Assembly (NCBI GenBank): GCA_009773555.1
Contig: WSXZ01000012.1
Coordinates: 103,569-167,568 of the forward strand
Reading direction: 5' to 3'
DNA from: Methylocystaceae bacterium
GTDB lineage: Bacteria; Pseudomonadota; Alphaproteobacteria; Rhizobiales; Beijerinckiaceae
DNA: 64,000 bases
Within the stretch, counting starts at the first letter, position 1. Each line of letters starts with the position of its first letter. This document shows, piece by piece, positions 37,552 through 46,037 of the stretch. The notes under the pieces were generated by a model. It did no database searches and had not been told where the DNA came from. It saw only the letters and a list, made by a program, of their open reading frames with translations. Made by a program: the position numbers and the translations under genes.

Positions 37552-38271
37552 CTAGGGAGGGCATGCGTAAAGACAACAGATATCTCGGAGACTGCCTGCC
37601 TTCAATTCGTAATGATGTTTCTGCTCGGTATTGACGACTTCTCGGTGGCCATCTGGCACGAGGCGGAGCGCGACCTTCTCGAATTCGAAGGCATCGGTAG
37701 TGCTGAATAAAAGTCGAAACTCACGTTGCCAAGCGTACGAACGTAGTTTGGCTGTGGCGATCCGCTCTGGTAGCGCCCAACATGGGGTGCAGCTTTCGGT
37801 TTCATCGTAATATTCAACCCAATGCCCAATGCGCCTACGTCTTGGAGTCCGAGTCTCGGGAAAGCTCGCTTTAGGGGGCAACGAGGCTTCGATCCTTGCG
37901 CAGAACGCCCCAATATCGAGAACCTCGACGCAAGCCACTGCATCAAACCTTTTGAATAAGGATTTTTCGAAAACACCGCTTAGGCAAAAAACAAAAATTT
38001 CCTCACGCTTTACTGTAGATACAAACGAATGCCCCTTGAGAATGAATTGCGTCCCTTGCGTCTGATTCGTTACGAGTAGTCCGTCGTTTGGGCGATAGGC
38101 GGACGTTCCTTCATTTTTGTCTTCTCTTATATTATTGTCCTCATAATTGCGGAAATATGCTAACGACCGAAACAGGAGCGAACCGTCACAAAAGCTTTCG
38201 GCATGCTCCATGTTGCTGAAATACTTATACAGACGCCTTGGGCGCATGCGTTTTCCCTGGGGAGCGTACAC
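37552..38271 (-). CDS. Accessory protein resembling DUF2971
   Basis: A 239-residue protein opening RPRRLYKYFSNMEHAESFCD, GSLLFRSLAYFRNYED and EDKNEGTSAY, reminiscent of the DUF2971-like group sometimes found in accessory islands. Later parts (FKRFDAVACVEVLDIGAFCA; YAWQREFRLLFSTTDAFEFE) match nothing I can name. GC content is clearly lower than the flanking crcB and rplU. An IS-end-like remnant lies directly upstream. It is probably a single-gene insertion between crcB and rplU. A defence role is possible for such genes but has no direct support here. Confidence 0.5.
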   Translation of the reverse strand: MYAPQGKRMRPRRLYKYFSNMEHAESFCDGSLLFRSLAYFRNYEDNNIREDKNEGTSAYRPNDGLLVTNQTQGTQFILKGHSFVSTVKREEIFVFCLSGVFEKSLFKRFDAVACVEVLDIGAFCARIEASLPPKASFPETRTPRRRRIGHWVEYYDETESCTPCWALPERIATAKLRSYAWQREFRLLFSTTDAFEFEKVALRLVPDGHREVVNTEQKHHYELKAGSLRDICCLYACPP

Positions 38272-38329
38272 TTGGAGACGTATCGTTTACGTATACATGA
38301 GCTGTTGAGGTTAAGTCCCTTCGCGCCTC

Positions 38330-38480
38330 GACATTACTCACGGGTCACTGAAAGTCGCATAAGGCCCATTATGAACCCGGCAAGAGTCTGGAAATGGCGC
38401 GAAGCGGCGATCCCGCCTGCCAGCCAAAAGTTTCTGTTTTGCCCAAAGCTAAAATTTCAAACTGACCCAACACCCTTCCG
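38330..38480. mobile_element. Insertion-sequence end remnant
   Basis: The segment contains GTCGCATAAGGCCCATTATG and ends with AATTTCAAACTGACCCAACA. The latter resembles, on the opposite strand, the TGGGTCAGTTTGAA terminus seen at 7814-7835 in the Mu-like element. No transposase is present. The IS family is not assigned. Confidence 0.4.
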
Positions 38481-38516
38481 CCAGGGCTTCGAACTCGAGT
38501 TAATTTCAGCTCACTC

Positions 38517-38666
38517 TCAGCCGTCATGCCCGGCCTTGTGCCGGGCATCCACGCCGGTCAACCGCGAAACGCTTCGCGCGGAGACGGTACGTTCGGCTCA
38601 TATCCTTTCATTTGCCTCGTGTCGTCACGTGGATGGCCACGACAAGCGCGGCCATGACGCGGTGAG
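38517..38666. repeat. REP-like hairpin pair
   Basis: GTCATGCCCGGCCTTGTGCC and GGGCATCCACG form one hairpin. A second hairpin around GGCCACGACAAGCGCGGCC lies 110 nt away. The layout parallels the 26351 repeat with a diverged centre. Confidence 0.6.
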
Positions 38667-38718
38667 ATGACGCATCGTTAACCTGGATTCGGAGCCCTGC
38701 CCCCCTCCGCCCCACATA

Positions 38719-38748
38719 TTGACAGTCGCCGGCTTTGAAGGGTAGATG
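38719..38748 (+). promoter_or_regulatory. Sigma-70 type promoter of rplU-rpmA
   Basis: TTGACA at 38719-38724, an 18-nt spacer, then TAGATG. It lies about 130 nt upstream of rplU and precedes the leader hairpin. Confidence 0.55.
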
Positions 38749-38760
38749 AACGTCGCTTCG

Positions 38761-38790
38761 GCGCGGCGGTTTCGCCGCGCTTTTCGTTTG
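38761..38790 (+). terminator. Leader hairpin with T-rich tail before rplU (possible attenuator)
   Basis: A perfect 8-bp stem GCGCGGCG/CGCCGCGC with a GTTT loop is followed by TTTTCGTTTG. It looks like an intrinsic terminator between promoter and gene, so it may act in autoregulation by ribosomal protein L21. Confidence 0.5.
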
Positions 38791-38879
38791 CGCCTGGCGC
38801 AAGCTCGAGGCGAAGCCACTAACTGCCAAGAAGCCGGCCGGCAAAGACGCCAGAGTCGGGACGAACACAGGAAAAAAAG

Positions 38880-39188
38880 ATGTTCGCAGTCATCAAAACC
38901 GGCGGCAAGCAATATAGCGTCGCCGCGGGGGATGTGATCACCGTCATGGCGCTCGACGGCGCGCCGGGCGACGCCGTCACCTTCGACGAAGTGCTCATGC
39001 TGGGCGGCGACAGCCCCAAGGTCGGCGCCCCAACGCTCGCGGGCGTAAAAGTCTCCGGCGAAATCGCCGAGCAGACCCGCAGCCCCAAGTCGATCGCCTT
39101 CAAAAAGCGTCGTCGGCAGAATTCAAAGCGCAAGCGCGGTCATCGCCAGGACCTGACGCTTGTGAGAATCACCTCGATCGAGGGCTGA
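38880..39188 (+). CDS. rplU: 50S ribosomal protein L21
   Basis: A 102-residue protein opening MFAVIKTGGKQYSVAAGDVI and ending in the basic FKKRRRQNSKRKRGHRQDLT segment that binds 23S rRNA. Length is normal. It follows an rRNA-protein-type promoter and leader hairpin and is followed by rpmA after 65 nt. Confidence 0.97.
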   Translation: MFAVIKTGGKQYSVAAGDVITVMALDGAPGDAVTFDEVLMLGGDSPKVGAPTLAGVKVSGEIAEQTRSPKSIAFKKRRRQNSKRKRGHRQDLTLVRITSIEG

Positions 39189-39253
39189 CCGCCCTCTCGG
39201 GACCTGTAGGATAAAGCGGCCCCAGTCGCCGCATAGAAGATCGGAGCAAGACC

Positions 39254-39523
39254 ATGGCGCACAAAAAGGCAGGCGGCTCGTCGCGCAACGGCCGCGATTC
39301 CGAGGGCCGGCGCCTCGGCGTCAAGAAATTCGGCGGGGAATCCGTCATCGGCGGCAATATTATCGTGCGCCAACGCGGCACGAAGTGGCGCCCGGGCCGC
39401 AATGTCGGCATGGGCAAGGACCACACGCTTTTTGCGCTCGTCGAAGGGGTCGTCGAATTCAAGTCCAGCGGCGGACGCGCCAGCGTATCGGTGGCGCCGG
39501 CGCCCGCCGCAGCAGCCGAGTAA
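39254..39523 (+). CDS. rpmA: 50S ribosomal protein L27
   Basis: An 89-residue protein opening [20 protein letters not shown], with [20 protein letters not shown]. Its N-terminus reaches the peptidyl-transferase centre. The C-terminus has an alanine/proline tail common in Rhizobiales. It forms the usual rplU-rpmA pair. Confidence 0.97.
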   Translation: MAHKKAGGSSRNGRDSEGRRLGVKKFGGESVIGGNIIVRQRGTKWRPGRNVGMGKDHTLFALVEGVVEFKSSGGRASVSVAPAPAAAAE

Positions 39524-39533
39524 GGCGGTAGGG

Positions 39534-39569
39534 GACGACCCGCCGCCGGCCTTCCGGCGGACCGTCGTC
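39534..39569 (+). terminator. Strong hairpin after rpmA
   Basis: CCGCCGG, CCTT loop, CCGGCGG, with an outer GACGAC/GTCGTC stem. No T tract follows, so it may be a transcript stabiliser or a factor-dependent stop rather than an intrinsic terminator. Confidence 0.35.
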
Positions 39570-39702
39570 TCGACTACCACTCTCGCGAATTCAGGCGGGA
39601 ACGTTTCAGGCGAGATGTCCGGAAGCGCCGTGAAGGGCCAGTGGGGAGCGCTCTCCTTTCAGGCTCTTAGGCAATTATTTCCGATGTCGCTTGGAGCAAT
39701 GA

Positions 39703-40305
39703 ATGTTTCCCGAAATTACCCGCGACGACGTTTTTCGGCTGGAGACTGAAAGACTATGGCTGCGTTGGCCGCGCGCGGCTGACGCCGACGAGATTCGCCA
39801 GCATGTCGGCGATCCCGACGTCGCGCTGATGACGGCCAGCATCCCGCACCCTTACGCGCCGCACGACGCCGACGCGTTCATCGCCTCGGTGCGCGCGGAG
39901 AACGGCGCCGGCGGCGGCCTCCATCTCGTCATCACCCCGAAGAACCGGCCCAACGAGCCGATCGGGCTGGTGAGTTTGCATGGCGCGGACCGCCGCGGCG
40001 CGGCGACGCTCGGATTCTGGCTGGGCAAGCCCTATTGGGGGCAAGGCTATACGACCGAGGCGGCCCGGGCGCTCATCGACCTCGCCTTCGGAATCACGTC
40101 GCTGGATCGGATCGTCTCCGCCGCGCGGCCGGATAATCGCTCGTCGTTGCATGTGCATGAGAAACTCGGCTTCCGGACGATCGGCCGCGGCATGCGGCCG
40201 GCGCCCGCGCGCGGCGGCGAAATGGAAGTCGAGCTCTTCGAATTAAAGCGCGGCGAAGCGCATACGCTGTTCGGCGCGCGCCGGCCGCGATTCTTCTCAC
40301 CGTGA
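39703..40305 (+). CDS. GNAT-family N-acetyltransferase (RimJ/RimL-like)
   Basis: A 200-residue acetyltransferase: it opens with [20 protein letters not shown] and has [20 protein letters not shown], then [20 protein letters not shown] with the acetyl-CoA-binding loop, and [13 protein letters not shown]. The substrate could be a protein N-terminus or a small amine. A GNAT gene between rpmA and obgE is a common arrangement in Rhizobiales. It ends 7 nt before obgE, so they share a transcript. Confidence 0.88.
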   Translation: MFPEITRDDVFRLETERLWLRWPRAADADEIRQHVGDPDVALMTASIPHPYAPHDADAFIASVRAENGAGGGLHLVITPKNRPNEPIGLVSLHGADRRGAATLGFWLGKPYWGQGYTTEAARALIDLAFGITSLDRIVSAARPDNRSSLHVHEKLGFRTIGRGMRPAPARGGEMEVELFELKRGEAHTLFGARRPRFFSP

Positions 40306-40312
40306 GCGGCAG

Positions 40313-41377
40313 ATGAAATTCCTCGACCAGGCCCGCGTTTTTGTCCGCTCCGGCGACGGCGGCGCCGGATCCGTCTCCTTTCGGCGCGAGAAGTTCATTG
40401 AATTCGGCGGACCGGACGGCGGCGACGGCGGACGCGGCGGCGACGTCGTCGCGGAATGCGTCGCCGGGCTCAACACGCTGATCGATTATCGCTACCAGCA
40501 GCACTTCAAGGCCAAGACCGGCGGCCACGGCATGGGCAAGAACCGCGCCGGCGGGCGCGGCGCCGACGCCGTGCTGAAAGTGCCGGTCGGGACGCAAATC
40601 TTCGAAGAGGATGGGGAAACCCTCATCGCCGACATGACCGAGGTCGGGCAGCGCGTCGTCATCTGCAAAGGCGGCAATGGCGGCTTCGGCAACGCGCATT
40701 TCACCACCTCGACCAATCGGGCGCCGCGGCGCGCCAATCCGGGCCTCGAGGGCCAGGAGCGCACCCTCATCCTGCGGCTGAAACTCATCGCCGACGCGGG
40801 GCTGATCGGCCTGCCCAACGCCGGCAAGTCGACATTTCTGGCGACGGTGACGGCGGCGAAGCCCAAGATCGCCGACTATCCCTTCACGACGCTGCATCCC
40901 GGACTTGGCGTCGTGCGCAGCGACGACAGAGAACTCGTTCTGGCGGACATTCCGGGCCTGATCGAGGGCGCGCATGAAGGCCACGGCCTCGGCGACCGCT
41001 TTCTCGGCCATGTCGAGCGGTGCCGGGCGCTGCTGCATCTTATCGACGCGACCGGCGAACATGCCGGCAAGGATTACAAGATCGTCCGCGGCGAACTCGC
41101 CGCCTATGGCGCCGGCCTCGCCGAGAAGCCCGAAATCGTCGCGCTTTCAAAGATCGACGCGGTCGACGCGGATCATCTCAAGAAGCAGCGGGAGCGGCTG
41201 AAGCGGGCGATCGCCTCCGCCGGGCCTGAGACGCATGATCGCCATCCGGCGCCCCTGCTCCTTTCGTCGGCAAGCCGCGCCGGCGTCAAGGAAGCGCTCC
41301 GCGCGGTGTTCGACGCCATCCAGGCGCAAAAGGCGTTCGAGCGCGCGTCGGACGCCGAGGGGCCTTGGAACCCCTGA
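40313..41377 (+). CDS. obgE: GTPase ObgE/CgtA
   Basis: A 354-residue Obg GTPase acting in 50S assembly and stress control. The glycine-rich Obg fold opens [20 protein letters not shown]. The G domain has G1 GLPNAGKST, switch [14 protein letters not shown]3 [16 protein letters not shown] and G4 SKID. The C-terminal extension is short. Motifs and length are normal. Confidence 0.97.
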   Translation: MKFLDQARVFVRSGDGGAGSVSFRREKFIEFGGPDGGDGGRGGDVVAECVAGLNTLIDYRYQQHFKAKTGGHGMGKNRAGGRGADAVLKVPVGTQIFEEDGETLIADMTEVGQRVVICKGGNGGFGNAHFTTSTNRAPRRANPGLEGQERTLILRLKLIADAGLIGLPNAGKSTFLATVTAAKPKIADYPFTTLHPGLGVVRSDDRELVLADIPGLIEGAHEGHGLGDRFLGHVERCRALLHLIDATGEHAGKDYKIVRGELAAYGAGLAEKPEIVALSKIDAVDADHLKKQRERLKRAIASAGPETHDRHPAPLLLSSASRAGVKEALRAVFDAIQAQKAFERASDAEGPWNP

Positions 41378-41378
41378 G

Positions 41379-41490
41379 CAGAGCAGGTTCCGAAGAAGTT
41401 GACAGACTATTCATGAGAACCTGCTCCAACATTTTGATTTTGAGCGATTCCTTATCGATCACATGAGTCCATGCGATCGGGAAGCGCTCT
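41379..41490 (+). repeat. Dispersed 110-bp repeat, copy 1
   Basis: Shares GAGAACCTGCTCCAACATTT and TGAGCGATTCCTTATCGATC with copies at 43936 (same orientation) and 59049 (inverted). It carries GAGCAGGTT/AACCTGCTC arms and a CACATGAGTCCATG motif. It is a dispersed palindromic element of the kind common in Rhizobiales. Confidence 0.85.
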
Positions 41491-41571
41491 GGGCGGGCCA
41501 AACGCTTAATCGCCGCCGGGCGCGGCGTCGCCATTGACCTTGACAAGATCAGTGAATAGCTTCGACGGGCT

Positions 41572-41967
41572 ATGAGCACGCGCAGCGAAGTCAAAACATC
41601 GCAGTATGGTTCGACGGCAGTCGCGCTGCTCGTCGCCTATCTGTTTGTTTTGCAGGGCCTTGCTGTCGGCGTTTCCTTCAACGGACGCGGTTCGGGCCTC
41701 TTCGCCAACACGATCTGCTTTAGCAAGGTTTCCGGACCGCTTTCCGGAGATCCCGCGACTCCCGCACGTCCGGCGCGGCACGGCGACGTCTGTTGCGTCG
41801 CGCATTGCGCATCGCTCGGCGGCGCGACCGCCGCCTCGCCGTTCATCGGCGAGACGCCCCCGGCCGCGTCCTATTCGACGATCGGACTGGCCTTTGACGA
41901 GACATCTCGTCCTCCAGAGGCGTCGACACCGCCGCTCGGCTCCCGCGCCCCTCCCGTCCTGATCTGA
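41572..41967 (+). CDS. Small membrane protein, DUF2946-like
   Basis: A 131-residue protein with one hydrophobic N-terminal segment (TAVALLVAYLFVLQGLAVGV), a Cys/His cluster GDVCCVAHCASLGG near residue 75, and a Pro-rich tail. The layout is like DUF2946 proteins, small envelope proteins sometimes linked to metal handling. No operon partner is evident. Function unknown. Confidence 0.55.
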   Translation: MSTRSEVKTSQYGSTAVALLVAYLFVLQGLAVGVSFNGRGSGLFANTICFSKVSGPLSGDPATPARPARHGDVCCVAHCASLGGATAASPFIGETPPAASYSTIGLAFDETSRPPEASTPPLGSRAPPVLI

Positions 41968-42138
41968 CGCTTGCCGCAGGAATGCGGCGTCACGCCCCGA
42001 TGTCGGCATGCCGCCGGCGGGGGAGAGTCAGACCAGCGTATCCGTCGTTTGTCAGCGTGCATCGCAGAGAGCACGCGCCGCTCAGTTCTCAGACTGGCGG
42101 TTGCGACGAGCCATCGGACCGCGCAGCGATTTGGGATC

Positions 42139-42600
42139 ATGGAACAGAAAACTCAATTGGCGCCGCGCCTCGCGAAGAGGGCGCGCATCGCGGCCTCGGG
42201 AGAACGGCGCTGCTCTCAGAACGGGAAGCTGACCGCGGTGAGCGACGGCGACATCCGCATCGCGCCTGAAGCCATTGCGGCGCCAGCCCCGACGCGCGGA
42301 CGGGTGGAGGTCGTCGAGGCCTATTTCGATCCCGACGGCCGGCCAATGAAGCGCAAAAGCCTGGGCGCAGCCAGGGTGGCGCGCTTCTATGACGCCAAGG
42401 GCAATCAGGTCGAGGAGGCCTACTTCAACGCCGAGGGCAAGCCGACGATCCGCAAGGATCTTGGCGCGGCGCGCATCTCCTGGCGCTATGACGACAGCGG
42501 CAACCAGGTCGAAGCCGCCTTCTTCGGAGCCGACGGCGCGCCCTTGCCCCGCAAGCGGCGCGGCAAGCGGGCGTTCGACAGAGCGTCTGAAGGGGGCTGA
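42139..42600 (+). CDS. Hypothetical protein with repeated YDxxGNQVE motifs
   Basis: From ATG 42139 the protein has 153 residues. Three related units follow a basic N-terminus: EAYFDPDGRPMKRKSLGAAR, FYDAKGNQVEEAYFNAEGKP, and RYDDSGNQVEAAFFGADGAP. The alternation of D/N-G turns and aromatic strands recalls short beta-hairpin repeats of YD type. There is no signal peptide. The ORF track start at 41971 adds 56 residues that overlap the end region of the previous gene and look non-coding. Function unknown. Confidence 0.55.
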   Translation: MEQKTQLAPRLAKRARIAASGERRCSQNGKLTAVSDGDIRIAPEAIAAPAPTRGRVEVVEAYFDPDGRPMKRKSLGAARVARFYDAKGNQVEEAYFNAEGKPTIRKDLGAARISWRYDDSGNQVEAAFFGADGAPLPRKRRGKRAFDRASEGG

Positions 42601-42609
42601 CGAGGCGTC

Positions 42610-43278
42610 CTATTTGACGCGCGCGATCAGAAACCCATCCCAACCCTTGGCGCCGACGGTTTGCACCGCCGTCGCTTCGACCCGCCCCTCCGCGGCGACG
42701 GCGTCAAACAGCGCGCGCGCTCCCAGCGCGCCGCTGTCCGTGGCCGATGCGTCGGCGACGGCGCCCTCCCGAATGACATTGTCGACGATGATCAGCGCGC
42801 CGGGGCGCGACAGCTTCAGCGCATAATCGAAATAGGCGGCGTTGCTGGGCTTGTCGGCGTCGATGAAGGCAAGATCGAAGGGTTGCGCGCGCTCTGATTC
42901 AAGCAGCGGCAACATTTCGAGCGCGGGGCCGACGCGCAGATCGACGCGCGCGCTCATGCCTTCGCGGGCAATATTGGCGCAAGCGACCTCGGCGTGATGC
43001 GCATCGACTTCGAAGGTGACGACCTTGCCGCCCTCGCCCACGGCCCGCGCCAGCCAGGTCGTCGAGTAGCCTCCAAGCGTCCCGATTTCGAGAACGCGTC
43101 TGGCGCCGATTGCGCACGCGAGCAGATACAGCAATTTGCCTTGCGGCGGCGAAACGTCGATCTCGGGAAGGCCAGCGCGCGCATTTGCCGCAAGCGTTTC
43201 ATCCTGCGCTTCTTCTTTGGAAATGAGCGCCGCGCCGATGTAGTCGTCCACGCTATGCCAGTTTTTTACTTCGAACAT
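42610..43278 (-). CDS. O-methyltransferase (COMT/CCoAOMT-like, family 3)
   Basis: A 222-residue SAM-dependent enzyme: motif I VLEIGTLGGYSTTWLA, motif II VVTFEVDAHHAEVA, the metal-binding Asp in DLAFIDADKPSNAAYFDYAL, and GALIIVDNVIREG. Enzymes of this group methylate catechol-type or other small hydroxyl substrates with Mg2+. It is convergent with the preceding gene and divergent from the secreted protein at 43480, with two palindromes in the shared upstream region. Confidence 0.9.
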   Translation of the reverse strand: MFEVKNWHSVDDYIGAALISKEEAQDETLAANARAGLPEIDVSPPQGKLLYLLACAIGARRVLEIGTLGGYSTTWLARAVGEGGKVVTFEVDAHHAEVACANIAREGMSARVDLRVGPALEMLPLLESERAQPFDLAFIDADKPSNAAYFDYALKLSRPGALIIVDNVIREGAVADASATDSGALGARALFDAVAAEGRVEATAVQTVGAKGWDGFLIARVK

Positions 43279-43300
43279 TTGACGTCCCTTACATCGAGCG

Positions 43301-43356
43301 CCTAACGTTAGTTAGGGCGAAAATAAATTGACATCTCGCGTGATATCACGCGATGT
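43301..43356. promoter_or_regulatory. Two palindromes between divergent genes
   Basis: CCTAACGTTAGTTAGG at 43301-43316 has CCTAAC/GTTAGG arms. TCGCGTGATATCACGCGA at 43336-43353 is a perfect 18-bp palindrome. They lie in the 200-nt gap between the O-methyltransferase and the secreted protein. Such sites are typical of TetR- or GntR-type repressors; no regulator gene is next to them. Confidence 0.5.
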
Positions 43357-43479
43357 TCCGCCGTCGTTCGCGCGCCAAAGCGCACGGGCGCAAAAAGGCT
43401 TGATAGCCGCATTTCACGAGCCCCAGTTGGACTGCGGCCGATATGCTGCTCATCACAACACTTTATGGGAGCACAACAA

Positions 43480-43851
43480 ATGATCAAGCTTGCTTTGACG
43501 ACGGCCCTTGCCGCCGTCGCCTTTAGCGCCTCGGCCTTTGCCGCGCAGTGGAATGTGACCGAAGCCAATAAGGCGGGCATCAAGCGCGCTCAGGGCACCT
43601 GGACTGTCGCGACGGAAGGCGACAAGGTTTCGGGCAAGAGCGAAATGCAGCTCGATAACGGCTCCATGCTGACCTACAAGCTTGAAGGCGAACTCACCGG
43701 CGGCGTTTACACGCTTAAACTCGTGGACCGCTCCGATTCCAAGAAGAATTGCGTATGGACCGGCAAGCCCGTCGAGGGCGCCCACAACGTGTTTATTGGC
43801 GAAGCTGCCTGCGACGGCGAAAAGATCGTGATCAGGGGCGGCCAGAATTAA
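43480..43851 (+). CDS. Small exported protein
   Basis: From ATG 43480, 123 residues: signal peptide IKLALTTALAAVAFSASAFA, then a mature part AAQWNVTEANKAGIKRAQGT, with EMQLDNGSMLTYKLEGELTG and a Cys pair (NCVWTG, EAACDGE). The alternating strands suggest a small beta-barrel or sandwich. No family recognised. A clear intrinsic terminator follows. Confidence 0.7.
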   Translation: MIKLALTTALAAVAFSASAFAAQWNVTEANKAGIKRAQGTWTVATEGDKVSGKSEMQLDNGSMLTYKLEGELTGGVYTLKLVDRSDSKKNCVWTGKPVEGAHNVFIGEAACDGEKIVIRGGQN

Positions 43852-43878
43852 GCGCTGACAACAGCTTCTTCCAACACA

Positions 43879-43906
43879 AACGCCGGCTCAACGCCGGCGT
43901 TTTTTG
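43879..43906 (+). terminator. Intrinsic terminator
   Basis: AACGCCGGC, TCA loop, then GCCGGCGTT running into six T residues. It sits 28 nt after the stop of the exported-protein gene. Confidence 0.9.
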
Positions 43907-43935
43907 TTTGGCGTTGGGTTGTCATCGCGCCAATT

Positions 43936-44045
43936 AGAGCCCCGAAAAAGTTGACAGACTTTTTCGATGAGAACCTGCTCCAACATTTTGATTTTGAGCG
44001 ATTCCTTATCGATCACATGAGTCCATGTGACCGGGAAGCGCTCTA
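43936..44045 (+). repeat. Dispersed 110-bp repeat, copy 2
   Basis: Very similar to 41379-41490, with GAGAACCTGCTCCAACATTT and a GTTGACAGACTTTTTCGATG upstream arm. It runs into the end of the pepF gene. Confidence 0.85.
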
Positions 44046-45881
44046 AGCGTCCTCCATCGCCTCCAGTTCCACGATCAGACCCTCGATCATTTCTAGGCCG
44101 ATGTTCCAGAACGCGGGATCCCGCGCGTCCAATCCGAAGGGCTTGAGAAGCTCGCCGTAAGGCTTGGCGCCGCCCGCTTCGAGCAAAGCGAAATAGCGCT
44201 CGGCGAATCCTTCATGCGCTTTTTGATAAACGCCGTAGAGCGAATTCACCAGGCAATCGCCGAACGCATAGGCGTAGACGTAGAAGGGCGAATGGATGAA
44301 ATGCGGGATGTAGGCCCAGAAGGTCTCATAGCCGGGGCCCAGGCGGATTGAAGGGCCGAAGCTTTCGGCCTGCACGCTCATCCATAATTCGCAGATCTGA
44401 TCCGCGGTCAGCTCGCCTTCGCGGCGCGCGTTATGCACCTTTCGCTCGAAGGCGTAGAACGCCATCTGCCGCACCACGGTATTGAGCATGTCCTCCACCT
44501 TGGAGGCGAGCAGCGCCCGCTTTTGCGCCTTATCGGACGCCTGCGCGATGAGCGCGCGGAAGGTGAGCATTTCGCCGAAGACGGACGCCGTCTCCGCGAG
44601 CGTCAGCGGGGTCGGCGCCATCAAGGCGCCCTGTCGCGCCGCAAGCACCTGATGCACGCCATGGCCGAGTTCATGCGCGAGCGTCATCACGTCGCGCGTC
44701 TTTCCTTGAAAATTCAGCAGCACATAGGGATGCGCCGAAGGCACGGTCGGATGTGAAAAGGCGCCCGGCGCCTTGCCCGGCCGCACCGGCGCGTCGATCC
44801 AGTTCTTCTCAAAGAAGCGCCCGGCGATCTCCGCCATACGCGGCGCAAACCCGTCGTACGCCTCGAGCACGATTTCGCGCGCCTCCGGCCAGGAATAGCG
44901 CTTGGCCGGCGTCGACGGGAGCGGCGCACTGCGATCCCAATAGTCGAGCGCGTCCTTGCCGAACCATTTCGCCTTGAGCTTGTAATAGCGATGCGACAGG
45001 CGCGGATGCGCAGCCTCCACCGCTTGCGCGAGCGCCTCGACCACCTCGCGTTCGACGCGGTTGGAGAGGTGGCGCGAATCGGCGACATCCTGGAATCCGC
45101 GCCAGCGATCCGAAATTTCCTTGTCCTTCGCCAACGTATTGGTGATCAGCGAAAAGGTGCGCAGACTGTTCTTGAGCGTCACGCCGATCGCCTGCGCCGC
45201 TTCCCGACGGGTCTCTTCGCGCGAATCCTGCATCAGATTGAGCACGGGCTCGATCGCAAGCTCCTCGCCTGCGACCTTGAAGCGCAGCCCGGCGATGGTG
45301 TCGTCAAAAAGACGATTCCAAGCGGCCGCGCCGGAGATGTATTTTTCGTGGAACAGCTCTTCCAGCTTGTCCTCGAGTTCGTAAGGCTTCTCCTTGCGGA
45401 TGTCTTCCAGCCACGGCTTCCAGCGCGAGAGCGGCTCCTTGCTCGCCGCGGCCATTAGCGCGGCGTCGTCCATCCGATTGAGCTCAAGCTGAAAAAACAG
45501 CAGCTGCGCCGAAGCGTTGGTGACCTTCTCCTGCACGTCGCCATAGAATTTGGCGCGCGCGGGATCGGTGGTGTCGCCGCTATAGAGCAGGCCGGCGAAG
45601 GACATCAGTCGCCCGAGCAAGTCCTGCAGCGCTTCATATCGCGCCACCGCCTCGCCAAGCTTGACGCTGGCGTCGGGGCCTTTAGCTAGCGACTCTAGCC
45701 GGCCGCGATAATCCTTGCCGAATTGCGCAACCTCCTGCGCGGCCTTGCCAAGATCGGACGCGACCTGGGGAGAATCGATGCCCGGATAAAGATCGGCGAG
45801 ATTCCATTCCGGCAGTCGTTCCGCTGTTTTCGCGGCGGGAGCTTCGGCGATCGAATGGGCGAAAGAACGGGCGCTGAACAT
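44043..45881 (-). CDS. pepF: Oligoendopeptidase F-like M3 metallopeptidase
   Basis: A 612-residue zinc peptidase cleaving oligopeptides in the cytoplasm. The zinc motif HELGH lies in MTLAHELGHGVHQ near residue 402. Flanking marks are EWNLADLYPGIDS near the start and the C-terminal HSPFYVYAYAFGDCLVNSLY. ATG 45881 (MFSARSFAHS) is preferred; the longer track ORF adds 29 residues without family support. No operon partner. Confidence 0.92.
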   Translation of the reverse strand: MFSARSFAHSIAEAPAAKTAERLPEWNLADLYPGIDSPQVASDLGKAAQEVAQFGKDYRGRLESLAKGPDASVKLGEAVARYEALQDLLGRLMSFAGLLYSGDTTDPARAKFYGDVQEKVTNASAQLLFFQLELNRMDDAALMAAASKEPLSRWKPWLEDIRKEKPYELEDKLEELFHEKYISGAAAWNRLFDDTIAGLRFKVAGEELAIEPVLNLMQDSREETRREAAQAIGVTLKNSLRTFSLITNTLAKDKEISDRWRGFQDVADSRHLSNRVEREVVEALAQAVEAAHPRLSHRYYKLKAKWFGKDALDYWDRSAPLPSTPAKRYSWPEAREIVLEAYDGFAPRMAEIAGRFFEKNWIDAPVRPGKAPGAFSHPTVPSAHPYVLLNFQGKTRDVMTLAHELGHGVHQVLAARQGALMAPTPLTLAETASVFGEMLTFRALIAQASDKAQKRALLASKVEDMLNTVVRQMAFYAFERKVHNARREGELTADQICELWMSVQAESFGPSIRLGPGYETFWAYIPHFIHSPFYVYAYAFGDCLVNSLYGVYQKAHEGFAERYFALLEAGGAKPYGELLKPFGLDARDPAFWNIGLEMIEGLIVELEAMEDA

Positions 45882-46037
45882 GGCGGGGACCAAAATGGGC
45901 GGCTCCGACAAGCGAAGACGCGAGGATCGGGATAGGCCTAAATATGGCAAGAGGCCGGACAGGATCAACCTGCGGTCAGGGTCGGCGCCAGCGCCAGTTG
46001 CGTCTATAACATTATGAGAGCGAAAGAATCAGTTTAG

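Larger units (their letters stand above)
38272..38879. other. Intergenic region with IS remnant, REP-like hairpins and the rplU leader
   Basis: About 600 nt with no credible gene. From left to right: an AT-richer promoter stretch for the DUF2971-like gene, an IS-end-like segment (about 38330-38480), two REP-like hairpins (38517-38560 and 38627-38666), then the rplU promoter and leader hairpin. Confidence 0.6.
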
